Assembly (NCBI RefSeq): GCF_900177625.1
Contig: NZ_FXAU01000004.1
Location: forward strand, 310,001-374,000
Direction: 5' to 3'
Length of the DNA stretch: 64,000 bases
Source of the DNA: Sphingobacterium psychroaquaticum
GTDB taxonomy: Bacteria; Bacteroidota; Bacteroidia; Sphingobacteriales; Sphingobacteriaceae
Made by a program: the position numbers and the translations under genes. This document shows positions 18,658-28,379 of the stretch, one piece after another. Every line of letters starts with the position of its first letter. Position 1 is the first letter of the stretch. The notes beneath the pieces are model-generated. The model worked only from the letters and a program-made list of their open reading frames with translations, searched no databases and was not told the DNA's origin.

Positions 18658-21600
18658 CTAAAAACGAGCAGACAAACCAACAGCAAATGATTTAGTAATT
18701 GGCTGCGCATATATGTTACCATATGATTCAGGATCGAAGTAGCCTTTATAGCTAGATCCGAACACAAATGGATTACGTGCTTCAACACTTACGCGTAAAT
18801 TAGAAGCGCCTATCTTCGCACTTGCCACTTTAGGTAAGGTGTAGCCTAATCGAATACTCGTGATCCGTACATAGCTCATCTTCTTCGCCCAAATATCCAG
18901 CATCTCATAGCTCTTTACCGGATCTTTATCCAACATCCAGCTGTAGGCCATCCAGCGGTCGTTCAACTCGCTATTGGTACTACCGATGGCTTGGTATACA
19001 TTTGAAGAACCGGAGGCAATATCTTGTAAAGACTGTACTTGATTAGCCCCGCGATCCACGGTAGCCGGGTTATAGAAAGGCCTAGCCTTCATCCACCGGT
19101 CAATATTGAATGCAGCCGTAACCGCAAAATCAAAATTAGACACCGTAAAACGGTTCGTCATACCACCTACAAATTTTGGATCTAGACTCCCTTTATACGA
19201 GAATTTATTACGATACTCTTCACGCGTTAAGTTACTTCCTGTCATCACGCCAGGGAAGAAATCTGCCCATTGGTCATAAAGTCCATAAAAATCCTCAAAG
19301 CTCACAGCCTGACCATCAACGCCCTTGAACTGCATAAGTCCATCAGCATCCAGTCCAGCGGTCTCCAATACAAACAATGAATTAATCGGCGAACCTTCAC
19401 GCACCGTCATATTATATGCTTGCGGATTGTTCAATACGCGTAACATCCGATTGTTGTTGTGCGCAATATTAAAATCTGTAGACCAAGTAAATCCTTTACG
19501 CTGAATATTGCGACTAGAAATAGTTAATTCCACTCCCTCATTACGCACGGAACCCCAGTTACGCTGTACTTGTTCAAAACCATTCTCCAACGGCAACATG
19601 CTGTACCCAATTAAGTCGGTACTTGTTCTGTTGTAGCAATCGGCCGTAATATTCAATCTATTTTCCCACAAGCCGATATCTAGCCCTAGGTTCCAAGATT
19701 TAGTCTTCTCCCAACGTAGTTTATCATTTGCAGGCGCAGTAACCACGATCGTTTCCTCATTGTTTCCCGGCGTAATAATCGCATTGCCATAATTACCGAT
19801 AATAAATGGATACGTATTACGGTCTATATTTCCTTGGATACCATAAGAAGCGCGAACACGCAAATTAGAAATTACATCGATCGATTTAATAAACTCTTCT
19901 TGCGATGCATTCCAAGAACCTGATAAGGACCAAATCGGTAGGAAACGGTATTTAGGATCTACCCCAAACATATTCGACCCGTCGTACCGAATACTTCCAT
20001 ATACATTATACTTACCATCCAACGTATAACCTGCGTTTGCATAGAAAGATGCATAAGCCGTCTCACCGATACCTTTTGCATATTGTCTAAATCGGGCATC
20101 CGTTGCGAAGTTGCTATTCGGAAATACAATAGATTGTGTTGTTAAGGTGCGTGGGTCATACCCAAAGCCTTTTGTCGACACGACATTACTGTTGGTCCGA
20201 CGTAACTCCGTACCTGCCATCACTTCTACTTCATGGCGACCACCAAACTCTTTGCGGTATTGCGCAAAACTCTTCCAGTTGTATTGGAACGTACGGTTAT
20301 GACTGTTGTCAATCATGCCTCCATCAGGTAAGAAATACTTATATTCTTTACTTGCACTATCATAGTATCGTGTGGCAGCGCGTAGCTTCCTGGTATTGTA
20401 CGATTCTTTATCGGCAAACTTCTCGATACCAATTTCTTCGAACTGCATCCCCAATTCGGAACGAAGGGAAAGGGATGGAATAATTTGATATTCTAAAAAT
20501 GTAATAGCCTTTAAACTCTTATTATTTAAGTTATAGCGCGTATTTGTCCGCTCCTCCATACTATTAAACGGAATATAGGTATCGTTTGAATATCCTTCGA
20601 TATCGGGATCATACACATAGTTGCCGTTCGCATCTCTTATCGGTAAATACGGATTTGCCGTCCGCGCATATACGCTCGGGTTTGCAAATGCATCGACATC
20701 TTGTAACGGGTTGTTCCGTTCTGTCGATCCACCCATTAAGCTTAGCCCACCTTTAAGTGTGTTGCTTATACGGAAGTCGTTATTAAAAGATAAAGTATAG
20801 CGGCGCATATCCACACTTTGGGTTGCCCCTTGTTCATCATAGAAACCAGCAGAAATATAGTAACGATGTGCATCATTACCACCTGAAACCGAAGCTGTGT
20901 ATTGTTGGTTCAACGAATTACGATACAGTGTATTTCCCCAATCGGTGCCCTGCGTACGTAAACTATTAATCGCTTGCTGTGTTGTCGTGCTTAGCCCAGA
21001 GAAACCGTTCTTGCGGTAAGCGTCCCACTCCGAAGCTCCTGATAAAATCCGTGCTATAGCCCCTTTATCTGTTCGGTAATCCAAATCTGTGCGCCCAGCC
21101 ATGGCCAATTCAAAATCTACCTTTTCACTTGCATTCATCAAATTCAAACGATCGAAATCAGGCTTCTGATTAATGAAGGTATTCGCCGATACAGAAACCT
21201 GCGATGGACCGCTCTTACCGCGTTTAGTGGTGATAACAATAACACCATTTGCCGCACGCGCACCGTAAATCGAGGTTGCAGCCGCATCTTTCAACACCGT
21301 AATATCCTGGATATCGTCAGGGTTGATTCCTGCGATAGGTAGATTCGTTAGGTTATTCAAGTTATCCTTATCAAAGCTATTCGGCAATGCCGTACCTTCA
21401 ATCGGTAAACCATCAATTACCCATAAAGGGTCTTGCGTACCATTCGTTGAAACCGTACCACGAATACGAATCTGTGGCGCACTATTGGGCCCTCCGTTCA
21501 GGTTCATCAACTGTAATCCGGCTACTTGTCCTTCTAACATCTGATCAATCCCAGAAACCCCGATTTGCTGAATTTCATCAGCTTTAATTTTGGTATACGA

Positions 21601-21999
21601 AGTCGTATTTTTACGCTTTTTAATATCGGTATACCCGGTAACAATCACTTCTTCTAAGGTCGCATCATTCGGCTGCATCAGAATCGTTTTCGGCAGCTTA
21701 TTAACCGCTACTTTTTGTGTATCGTAGCCAACGAAAGAGATCGTCACACTAGCAACTCCCTTCGGCAAGGACAAGGTAAACATACCGTTCTCGTCCGTTA
21801 CTGTTCCTAAGGCAGATTGTTGAATCTGTCCTTGAATCGCTGTATTCTCGGCAACTGCCGAAGATTCTACCATAATGGTCGCCCCAACCACGGGTTTTTG
21901 GGTTTTCGCATCCAGCACCTGCCCATTCCATTTTCCCCATTCCTGTCCCTGCGCAAATTGCAGCCAGGAGAATAAAAACAGGAGTAAAAATTTGTTCAT
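18658..21999 (-). CDS. SusC/RagA TonB-dependent transporter (third pair)
   Basis: The 1113-residue product, the largest SusC here, has a signal peptide ending QFAQGQ and an extended regulatory-like domain (NGQVLDAKTQKPVVGATIMV to TISFVGYDTQ) with an insertion of about 20 residues. The Ton-box/plug region is LEEVIVTGYTDIKKRKNTTSY; it lacks the usual VVVGYGTQ wording. The plug has ITVLKDAAATSIYGARAANG, and the barrel ends SFAVGLSARF. It lies 22 nt downstream of a zinc metalloprotease gene and 20 nt upstream of susD, so the three are likely one operon. This resembles RagAB-type systems in which protease products are imported; that link is an inference from gene order. Confidence 0.94.
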   Translation of the reverse strand: MNKFLLLFLFSWLQFAQGQEWGKWNGQVLDAKTQKPVVGATIMVESSAVAENTAIQGQIQQSALGTVTDENGMFTLSLPKGVASVTISFVGYDTQKVAVNKLPKTILMQPNDATLEEVIVTGYTDIKKRKNTTSYTKIKADEIQQIGVSGIDQMLEGQVAGLQLMNLNGGPNSAPQIRIRGTVSTNGTQDPLWVIDGLPIEGTALPNSFDKDNLNNLTNLPIAGINPDDIQDITVLKDAAATSIYGARAANGVIVITTKRGKSGPSQVSVSANTFINQKPDFDRLNLMNASEKVDFELAMAGRTDLDYRTDKGAIARILSGASEWDAYRKNGFSGLSTTTQQAINSLRTQGTDWGNTLYRNSLNQQYTASVSGGNDAHRYYISAGFYDEQGATQSVDMRRYTLSFNNDFRISNTLKGGLSLMGGSTERNNPLQDVDAFANPSVYARTANPYLPIRDANGNYVYDPDIEGYSNDTYIPFNSMEERTNTRYNLNNKSLKAITFLEYQIIPSLSLRSELGMQFEEIGIEKFADKESYNTRKLRAATRYYDSASKEYKYFLPDGGMIDNSHNRTFQYNWKSFAQYRKEFGGRHEVEVMAGTELRRTNSNVVSTKGFGYDPRTLTTQSIVFPNSNFATDARFRQYAKGIGETAYASFYANAGYTLDGKYNVYGSIRYDGSNMFGVDPKYRFLPIWSLSGSWNASQEEFIKSIDVISNLRVRASYGIQGNIDRNTYPFIIGNYGNAIITPGNNEETIVVTAPANDKLRWEKTKSWNLGLDIGLWENRLNITADCYNRTSTDLIGYSMLPLENGFEQVQRNWGSVRNEGVELTISSRNIQRKGFTWSTDFNIAHNNNRMLRVLNNPQAYNMTVREGSPINSLFVLETAGLDADGLMQFKGVDGQAVSFEDFYGLYDQWADFFPGVMTGSNLTREEYRNKFSYKGSLDPKFVGGMTNRFTVSNFDFAVTAAFNIDRWMKARPFYNPATVDRGANQVQSLQDIASGSSNVYQAIGSTNSELNDRWMAYSWMLDKDPVKSYEMLDIWAKKMSYVRITSIRLGYTLPKVASAKIGASNLRVSVEARNPFVFGSSYKGYFDPESYGNIYAQPITKSFAVGLSARF

Positions 22000-22021
22000 T
22001 TTTTTTGTATTAGGTTAAGAT

Positions 22022-24640
22022 TTACTTTTTCAATTCTAAGGTATTTCCAATACGTAAGCGTAGATCCTGATAATGCGCCTTAGTCGCCAAATCGCCGTTT
22101 CCAGCCGATTGCCCCAAAAGTTCATAAATTGCCATCAGCTCCATACGCTTTTGCATCAACATATCTGATGTTCTGCTCATCCCAGTAACATGCACATTGC
22201 GAAGCCCCGCTTTATGTGAACCATGGTTGTGGTTTGCACAAAAATCAGGCTGTGCAACATGTAAAAAGGCATCCACCATATCCAGCTTCTTCGTCGTTAA
22301 TTTTTCCATTGTCTTATTGGTGGAAACAAGCAATACATCCACATAGTTTTGTTGAAGCATCCGTGTTTCTAAATCCAACGATTCTTTACGCATTGTTTTT
22401 GCAAATATATCTTTGCGGACCGCGACCAGAAAGTCTTCAGCGCTCCATGCCTTATCCTTACCAAAAAGCTGCTCCATTTCGGTCATGCGCAACAAACGTT
22501 CATCTTTTACTAAGCTATAAAGCAAACTATATTGAAACTCTCTTTTCAAGTTGTATGGTGCGTATTCAAACAAGCCAACCGGACTTTCTTTCATCGGGAA
22601 AGATTTCGTCATCATCTGCTTATCAAACAACCAATCAGGAAAAGCGAACACCTGTTCTTTCACATAGTCCAGCGCCTCTTGCTGCTTCGCTTTTGGTACG
22701 GGTGCATAGGCATCTTTATGATCCCCTAGAACCGGATTTTCTAAATATATACCACCAATATTATTGATCACATGATCCGCATACGTGTACCATTGTCCGA
22801 TAACACCCATGTACAACCGTCCGGCGCGCTCATAGTCATCACCAGGTTGCGTTGTCCATTTGATGATATTCGGCATAATGCGTTTTAGGTTTTTAATACC
22901 ATATCGTCCTGCTTTCATCGCATTATCGCCCAAATCTTCGGATTGCGAACGTGGGTCTACCACATTTTTGCCATCCTGTTGCTCACCATACCAGTAGTGT
23001 GGATCATGCTGATGTTTTTCTATTTCCTGACGCAAAGCAGGAAGTTCTTCCCAAGGCGTAGCTTTATCATTCCAACGGTAAGCCCAAGCAATTGCATATT
23101 TATCATATAAACCAATCACAGGAGTAATAGCTTTTACGCCATCTTCGGGTTGCGCGACGTAGTTAAAACGGGCGTAATCCATAATAGAGGTTGCCGTCCC
23201 GCCCATCTTGGACGTAAACGATGGGGAACGCAATGAATCCACCGGAAAACTAGATGAACTGCCCATATTGTGCATCAAACCCAAGGTATGTCCAATCTCG
23301 TGCGACGATACAAAACGGATGGCATGCGCCATCTTTTCCTCCGAAAATGTATTTCCTTGTACTGTTGTATCAACAATCCCTGTCTGGATACGCATCCAGC
23401 TGTTGAGAATCGTCATTACATTATGCCACCAAATTACATCAGCTTCCAAAATCTCACCCGAACGAGGGTCGACGACTGATGGTCCCATCGCATTTGCCTG
23501 CGATGAAGCAGCATATACAATGGAAGAAACATTCGCATTATCTACATCGAGGAGGCTGTCCTGCATCATTTCTTTTGCAAAAATGGCGTTTTTGAAACCA
23601 GCGGCCTCAAACGCAACCTGCCAGTCGTGGACGCCAGCAATAATCTCTTTGCGCCACTGTAATGGTGTTGCCGGATCGATATAAAAAACAATAGGTTTCT
23701 TCGGCTCTACTAATTCGCCCGCTAAGTAGCGTTGCTTATCTTCCTCTTTAGGTTCCAAGCGCCAACGCGTAACAAGGTTTCGCTTGTCTACCTCTTGTTG
23801 CTTATCCGAAAAGTACCACATCGGTGTAGTAAAGTAACCGATTCGAGGATCTGCAAAACGAGCCTTCATCGGTTCTTCCGGTAATGCATAAATGTTGTTT
23901 GTTACTTTCAATGTAATAGGAATCGAAGCATTGCCTTCTGTCACCTTGGTGCTTAATACCGAACGCACCATGATATTGTTTTCGAAAGATTTGATAGCCT
24001 CTATGCTCGATAAGGCCGTCTTAGGAGATGTCCCTAAGCCAAGACTACTGAATACATCCATAAAACTCTTTTCCGTGCCATCAAATACTTTATTGATTTT
24101 TATGATAACAGAAGAAGAGTCTTTCCCAAAACCTTCGACTTTAAATGATTCAATAAAAGAAGGCGTATAATTGTCAAGTACAGACTGTTTAATCGCCGCA
24201 TCTTTGTTTACCTGAACTTGTGGATTGATTTCGCTGACCCAAACTTCTTTTTTGTTCTTATAGAGGCCAAAGCGAATAACTTTATTTTCAAAGTTCATCC
24301 CTTTGTTTACGCCTGCTTCGTTTATTGCCAATGGTACTGAAGATACTTTCTGTATTAACAGGAAGTCCTTATCCATCAAACGAAATGGGATATCGAAATA
24401 ATAATTGCCCTCTTTTTCTATCACCTGAAATACACCGCTATCAATACGTGCATCTTTCACTAATTTTTCATAGGAAATAAGTTTTGAACTGTCTTTCTTG
24501 GTGGTATCTGTATCTGCTTTGATCGCTGTTGATTGTTCTTTTTTCTGATACGGTTCAAGCAGCTGACAGGAAGAGAATACGGTGATAGAGACGCAAGTAA
24601 AAGTAAACATGGCTAACCCATGTAGATGACGTTTTTTCAT
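22022..24640 (-). CDS. Zinc-dependent metalloprotease with DUF5117/DUF5118-type domains, lipoprotein
   Basis: The 872-residue product has a lipobox VFSSC (Cys25). The N-terminal part (about 50-300) looks like the DUF5118/DUF5117 region of Bacteroidota secreted metalloproteases, and DPRSGEILEADVIWWHN is a conserved landmark. The metzincin-type site is HEIGHTLGLMHN: His447, Glu448, His451 and His457, with a Met-turn at SIMDY. The enzyme is therefore expected to be active in the periplasm or at the surface. It sits directly before the third susCD pair and after the LytS-type kinase gene on the same strand. A role in generating peptides for that transporter is plausible but unproven. Confidence 0.88.
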   Translation of the reverse strand: MKKRHLHGLAMFTFTCVSITVFSSCQLLEPYQKKEQSTAIKADTDTTKKDSSKLISYEKLVKDARIDSGVFQVIEKEGNYYFDIPFRLMDKDFLLIQKVSSVPLAINEAGVNKGMNFENKVIRFGLYKNKKEVWVSEINPQVQVNKDAAIKQSVLDNYTPSFIESFKVEGFGKDSSSVIIKINKVFDGTEKSFMDVFSSLGLGTSPKTALSSIEAIKSFENNIMVRSVLSTKVTEGNASIPITLKVTNNIYALPEEPMKARFADPRIGYFTTPMWYFSDKQQEVDKRNLVTRWRLEPKEEDKQRYLAGELVEPKKPIVFYIDPATPLQWRKEIIAGVHDWQVAFEAAGFKNAIFAKEMMQDSLLDVDNANVSSIVYAASSQANAMGPSVVDPRSGEILEADVIWWHNVMTILNSWMRIQTGIVDTTVQGNTFSEEKMAHAIRFVSSHEIGHTLGLMHNMGSSSSFPVDSLRSPSFTSKMGGTATSIMDYARFNYVAQPEDGVKAITPVIGLYDKYAIAWAYRWNDKATPWEELPALRQEIEKHQHDPHYWYGEQQDGKNVVDPRSQSEDLGDNAMKAGRYGIKNLKRIMPNIIKWTTQPGDDYERAGRLYMGVIGQWYTYADHVINNIGGIYLENPVLGDHKDAYAPVPKAKQQEALDYVKEQVFAFPDWLFDKQMMTKSFPMKESPVGLFEYAPYNLKREFQYSLLYSLVKDERLLRMTEMEQLFGKDKAWSAEDFLVAVRKDIFAKTMRKESLDLETRMLQQNYVDVLLVSTNKTMEKLTTKKLDMVDAFLHVAQPDFCANHNHGSHKAGLRNVHVTGMSRTSDMLMQKRMELMAIYELLGQSAGNGDLATKAHYQDLRLRIGNTLELKK

Positions 24641-24764
24641 GTAGATAAAATGAGGTCAAAAATTTGAACACGCTAAAATGCTAAGAAATCAAGGGCATAC
24701 AAACCTTTACTCCGTGAAGGCGCAGATTAAGGGAGTGAATCTGCATATTCGAACGAAGAAAAAA

Positions 24765-26234
24765 CTAAATTAACGGGAGTCTGACCTTAAAAACTCCCTC
24801 TTCTTCCTGCGCGTAAAAACCTGTCACACTGTAGTATTGATAAACGGAAGCTAAAAAAGCAATGCCATAACCACCCTTTGGCGCATCAGCAGCTTGGGTT
24901 TTTGGTCGCACAACATTGGAGACCAGCAAGGCATCACCGTCATACTCTATCGTTATAAGTAAGGGATGCTCGCTTGAAAGTTCGTTGTGCTTAATCGCAT
25001 TTTCCACCAACACCTGTAGACTTAGATGTGGAATCTTACGCAGTTCCACTACTTTTAGATTATCCACCACAACGGAAAATGAAGCTTTGCCAAACCGTAT
25101 TTCTTGTAAGAAACTATAGGACTGCGCCAGCTCGATCTCGCTGCCTACTGTGGATAGTCCGGAACGATCGGATTGAAGGACTTTCCGATACACCCGTGCT
25201 AACTTACTAACGAAACTTCGGGCAACGGTATTGTCTTTATCGATGAGCTGCTGTAAAGAACCTAACGAATTGAAAAGAAAATGTGGATTCATCTGCTCGC
25301 GTAGATTCTCGAAACGCATCACGGCTTTTTCTTTTTCATATTGCAGATTATCAAGCTCGACTCGTTGCAACTTTTTACGGTCGCTATACAGCAATTGCAA
25401 CATAAGAATCGCAATGCAGATTAAGCCGAAACCAAAACCTAGTGTGAGTTGGGATATCTCCTGTACATCCTCCGCCGTCATCATCAGCAAAACTGAAACG
25501 ATCATTTTCCCTTGTCCAAGCAGGCCTTCCAGCGGATACACGCGAGCCAGCACATCCATGCGGATAAAAGACGACTCTATCACACTATCTTTAACTGCAG
25601 ATAGCTTTTGTAACTTCTCCCGATTAGGTTTCCCTACCTTCGCCATATCAGGATGTATGACACAAATCCCCTCGTCATTATATACTTCAAAATAGGATCG
25701 CGCACTTAGTTTGGACCCCCAAAAGTAGGCGTTGACTTTCAAGATATCGATAAACCAGTACACCGATTTATCCGGACTTAATTGGATGTGCCGGATAATA
25801 TACATTGACTGTCCAACCTGCAGAAAACGGGACGCACTATCGGTAGGCAGGTTATTCGTAAAGGTTCTGATGTCCAACGAAAAGGGCAAAGAAAAGTTTT
25901 TATAAAGCGTGCCTTCCTTCTCGTTCGTAATCAGGTAGGCGGCCACGACCTTACTTGCTATACTATCCTTCGGAATCAAAGAGTCGACAAGGGTGTAATC
26001 GTTTCGTAATAGCAGCTTGTTCAGCATGTCTACATGCTGATAGAGGATATCAAACTCTTTCTGGATCACTAAGGAACTCTCGACGCTGACATCACGCAAA
26101 ATGCGATAATTTAAGTCGCGCTGCTTCTTATCAATAAGTTTCAGTCCAATAACTCCGATTCCGATCAATAAAATAGCACCAATAGCATAGATATATATCC
26201 GTCTCAGCTTGAACCCCTTATACCATTTACTCAT
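24765..26234 (-). CDS. LytS/YehU-type sensor histidine kinase
   Basis: The 489-residue product has one membrane segment near 13-35, a periplasmic sensor of about 230 residues with dCache-like features (YFEVYNDEGICVIHPDMAKVG), and a second membrane segment near 264-284. A His_kinase domain follows with REQMNPHFLFNSLGSLQQ (phosphoacceptor His318), then a HATPase with LVENAIKHNE and GGYGIAFL. This class partners with LytTR regulators; the regulator encoded at 16505-17233 is the best candidate. A TAATTTTG -7 box ends 7 nt before the ATG, so the mRNA probably has almost no leader. The sensed signal is unknown. Confidence 0.92.
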   Translation of the reverse strand: MSKWYKGFKLRRIYIYAIGAILLIGIGVIGLKLIDKKQRDLNYRILRDVSVESSLVIQKEFDILYQHVDMLNKLLLRNDYTLVDSLIPKDSIASKVVAAYLITNEKEGTLYKNFSLPFSLDIRTFTNNLPTDSASRFLQVGQSMYIIRHIQLSPDKSVYWFIDILKVNAYFWGSKLSARSYFEVYNDEGICVIHPDMAKVGKPNREKLQKLSAVKDSVIESSFIRMDVLARVYPLEGLLGQGKMIVSVLLMMTAEDVQEISQLTLGFGFGLICIAILMLQLLYSDRKKLQRVELDNLQYEKEKAVMRFENLREQMNPHFLFNSLGSLQQLIDKDNTVARSFVSKLARVYRKVLQSDRSGLSTVGSEIELAQSYSFLQEIRFGKASFSVVVDNLKVVELRKIPHLSLQVLVENAIKHNELSSEHPLLITIEYDGDALLVSNVVRPKTQAADAPKGGYGIAFLASVYQYYSVTGFYAQEEEGVFKVRLPLI

Positions 26235-26241
26235 TTCGCCG

Positions 26242-26249
26242 CAAAATTA
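26242..26249 (-). promoter_or_regulatory. -7 box (TAATTTTG) close to kinase start codon
   Basis: Matches the Bacteroidota TAnnTTTG -7 element on the minus strand. Only 7 nt separate it from the ATG at 26234, placing the expected transcription start 1-3 nt before the start codon. Confidence 0.5.
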
Positions 26250-26285
26250 GCGAACATCTACCGGAGAAACAAATAGGATGGCGAT

Positions 26286-27092
26286 CTAAGCGTCTGGCGT
26301 ATCTTCCTCGCTGCTATAAATCTCGTCTAGGAGGGCATACAGCTGCGGATGATCCTCTTTGAGGAGTTTGGGCTTTTCAAAAAAATATTCGGATGTAACA
26401 GCGAGAAACTCTGCTGGGTTGGTTCCTGCATAATCACGGATATCAGAACGGTCTTGATGGATCAGCCGTATTGTCTTGTGCATTTCATGAAGCCAAGGTT
26501 CGATCAGACTCTTGGGAATGAGGTACTCCGGTATACCATCGACTTCTCCATCGGCCTTATCAATTAAATGTACAAACTCATGAATGGCGGTGTTCGATGG
26601 TGCCGAATTTGCAAAACCAGCACGTAAAGCAGCAAGAGAGAGGATCATCTTACGGTGCATAACACCATCGCCAACCATACCTAAAATATTTTTATCAGAG
26701 GCTTCTGTGTCATACCTTTCATCGAAAGTACCAGGATAGATAATAACTTCATCCAAATTTTCATAAGACCACTTATCAAAGTGAAATAATGGAATAGTAG
26801 CACTCGCCGCCACCAATACTTTATCTTCCTCGGTAATCTCCGCTCCTTTCTCCGCTGATATTTTTGTCGTTGCAAGAAAGTAGTTCACTCTCTTTACAAA
26901 TCGCTGTTGTGCCTCAGGATCGAGGCGTTGAAAAAAGGAGACGTGAGCGGTGAGGATATCAACAAGATGTGTCGCATCGACCATCTTTTCCTTCACAATC
27001 TTTTTGTTGCCTACAAACCGGAAGACATACCAAATGAGTAATACTCCAATCAGTAGAACCAAGATCGTTACGCAAACAGGGTTATATTCCAT
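26286..27092 (-). CDS. MtfA-like zinc metallopeptidase (M90 family), membrane-anchored
   Basis: The 268-residue product begins with a single membrane helix (VTILVLLIGVLLIWYVFRF, about 8-26). The cytoplasmic part matches MtfA/M90 peptidases, with the FFQRLDPEAQQRFVKRV opening, NTAIHEFVHLIDKADGE as zinc site (His171, Glu172, His175) and a downstream NPAEFLAVTSEYFFEKP helix with acidic ligand candidates. E. coli MtfA regulates glucose uptake by binding Mlc; whether that applies in Bacteroidota is not known. The gene is monocistronic, 51 nt downstream of the kinase start and on the same strand. Confidence 0.85.
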   Translation of the reverse strand: MEYNPVCVTILVLLIGVLLIWYVFRFVGNKKIVKEKMVDATHLVDILTAHVSFFQRLDPEAQQRFVKRVNYFLATTKISAEKGAEITEEDKVLVAASATIPLFHFDKWSYENLDEVIIYPGTFDERYDTEASDKNILGMVGDGVMHRKMILSLAALRAGFANSAPSNTAIHEFVHLIDKADGEVDGIPEYLIPKSLIEPWLHEMHKTIRLIHQDRSDIRDYAGTNPAEFLAVTSEYFFEKPKLLKEDHPQLYALLDEIYSSEEDTPDA

Positions 27093-27229
27093 AATACTAA
27101 AATAGGAATTAGTTGGTAGATTGTAGCCGGTAGATTGTAGTTCGTAGTTGGTATTGTAGTTGCTTAGGTAATAGTTGCTGATCTTCGCCGGGGTATCTTT
27201 ATTACATGGTCATGTTGATCCGACCTTAC

Positions 27230-27258
27230 TTGCTGGCGCGAGCCTTTGGTTCATGTCC
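27230..27258 (-). repeat. Dispersed repeat A, degenerate copy
   Basis: The minus strand reads GGACATGAACC then AAAGGCTCGCGCCAGCAA, matching the 27-bp repeat at 47093-47119 (CACGAGCCACAGGCTCGCGC then CAGCGAA) except in the left hairpin arm. It lies in the 256-nt spacer between the M90 peptidase and the GYF-CD225 gene, next to GTAGATTGTAG-like short repeats (27117-27175). Confidence 0.65.
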
Positions 27259-27348
27259 CTATGATATCGTAAGTCCGAACTAAAAACTTCCAGCATTAAC
27301 CATTGCCCATAAAAAATTCTTAGATTTATATAACTAATATTCAACCCC

Positions 27349-27879
27349 ATGCGAAAGTACTATTATACCGACGGGCAGAACAGCCTAGGACCATTCACAC
27401 TTGATGAGCTCAAATTTAAAGGTATAACCGGCGAAACCTACATTTGGACAGAAGGCTTAACAAACTGGATACAAGCTAAAAATATTGAAGAACTAATTCC
27501 GCTGTTTACAGGAGAAAATCAGCCTTACTACGGTAGTCCGTATCAAGCGCCGACGACGTTTCCGCAGGTACCACAAGGCTATTATGGTACGCCCACACCA
27601 ACAGGATACCCACCAAAAACGTACCTCGTAGAGAGCATACTTACAACCATTTTCTGTTGTTGGCCCTTAGGTATCCCTTCCATTGTATATGCTACCCGCG
27701 TGGAGAAGAAGTTTTATGCAGGGGATATCATCGGTGCACAGCAGGATTCCGATAATGCAAAAAAGTGGCTATGGATAAATGTAGGAGCTTGTATCGCTTT
27801 ATGGATCCTGTATTTTCTTATTTTTGGTTTCGCCTTTTTTGGTGCGATCATCAATTCGGCCCAACATAGTTCGCTATAG
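27349..27879 (+). CDS. GYF_2 (DUF4339) plus CD225/dispanin membrane protein
   Basis: The 176-residue product has an N-terminal GYF_2 domain (about 1-55: YYYTDGQNSLGPFTLDEL, YIWTEGLTNWIQAKNIEEL). A Pro/Tyr-rich linker (about 60-93) leads to a C-terminal CD225-type double-helix module (about 95-170: ILTTIFCCWPLGIPSIVYATRV, then AKKWLWINVGACIALWILYFL). The linker and a GYF domain that could bind proline-rich segments suggest self-association or scaffold behaviour. This architecture is frequent in Bacteroidota; its biochemical function is not established. It is followed 14 nt later by a DUF2752 gene in the same direction. Confidence 0.85.
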   Translation: MRKYYYTDGQNSLGPFTLDELKFKGITGETYIWTEGLTNWIQAKNIEELIPLFTGENQPYYGSPYQAPTTFPQVPQGYYGTPTPTGYPPKTYLVESILTTIFCCWPLGIPSIVYATRVEKKFYAGDIIGAQQDSDNAKKWLWINVGACIALWILYFLIFGFAFFGAIINSAQHSSL

Positions 27880-27893
27880 TTTCTATCGGAAAA

Positions 27894-28286
27894 GTGATTC
27901 AAAAACAAAAATATCAACTCCTCTTGGTTGGCGGATTAACGATGCTGTTCCTCGGGTTTGCTTATATCTACAAGCAGTATGATCCAGAGACAAGTGCGTG
28001 GTTCCCAAAATGTCCGATGAAAAGTCTGACAGGGCTAGACTGCCCTGGTTGTGGCTCTCAGCGGGCGTTGCACCAGCTGTTAAACGGTCACCTGAAAGAA
28101 GCCTTTCAGCAAAATGCATTGCTCATTCCTTTCATACCGTACCTTACGCTAGGTTACGGGTATCGTTTTATTAAAAACCCCAATGCAAGGATACTGAAAT
28201 GGCGGAAGATTCTGTTTGGAGAAAGTGCGATCAAGGTACTGATCGTGGTTATTTTACTGTACAGTATATATAGAAATGTGGGGTAG
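27894..28286 (+). CDS. DUF2752 membrane protein
   Basis: A 130-residue protein starting at a GTG. It has a first membrane segment (LLLVGGLTMLFLGFAYIY), the family signature CPMKSLTGLDCPGCGSQRA, an amphipathic stretch LHQLLNGHLKEAFQQNALL, and two further hydrophobic segments (LIPFIPYLTLGYGYRF, IKVLIVVILLYSIYRNV). The paired cysteines and the TGLDCPGCG motif define DUF2752, whose function is unknown. The GTG start follows the stop of the CD225 gene by 14 nt, so the two are probably co-transcribed and end at the long bidirectional terminator downstream. Confidence 0.85.
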   Translation: MIQKQKYQLLLVGGLTMLFLGFAYIYKQYDPETSAWFPKCPMKSLTGLDCPGCGSQRALHQLLNGHLKEAFQQNALLIPFIPYLTLGYGYRFIKNPNARILKWRKILFGESAIKVLIVVILLYSIYRNVG

Positions 28287-28311
28287 AAGCTTATACAGTA
28301 AGAAAATAGTA

Positions 28312-28373
28312 TTTCTTACTAAAAAATAAAGGCTGCCTGTATACACAAGCAGCCTTTATTTTTTAGTAAGGAA
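28312..28373. terminator. Long bidirectional terminator between DUF2752 gene and groEL
   Basis: Stem of about 24 bp with a GGCTGC/GCAGCC centre and A6/T6 arms, extended outwards by TTACT/AGTAA. It serves both convergent genes. The extended arms are longer than needed for simple termination. Confidence 0.9.
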
Positions 28374-28379
28374 ATGATA

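Noticed and set aside
22216..22767. Open frame of 183 codons opposite the metalloprotease gene
   Set aside because: Antisense to conserved coding sequence; composition and absence of motifs indicate chance.
24722..24744. Terminator between the LytS-type kinase and the metalloprotease gene
   Set aside because: The stem is only 7 bp (GCAGATT/AATCTGC) with no T-run, so it was not listed.
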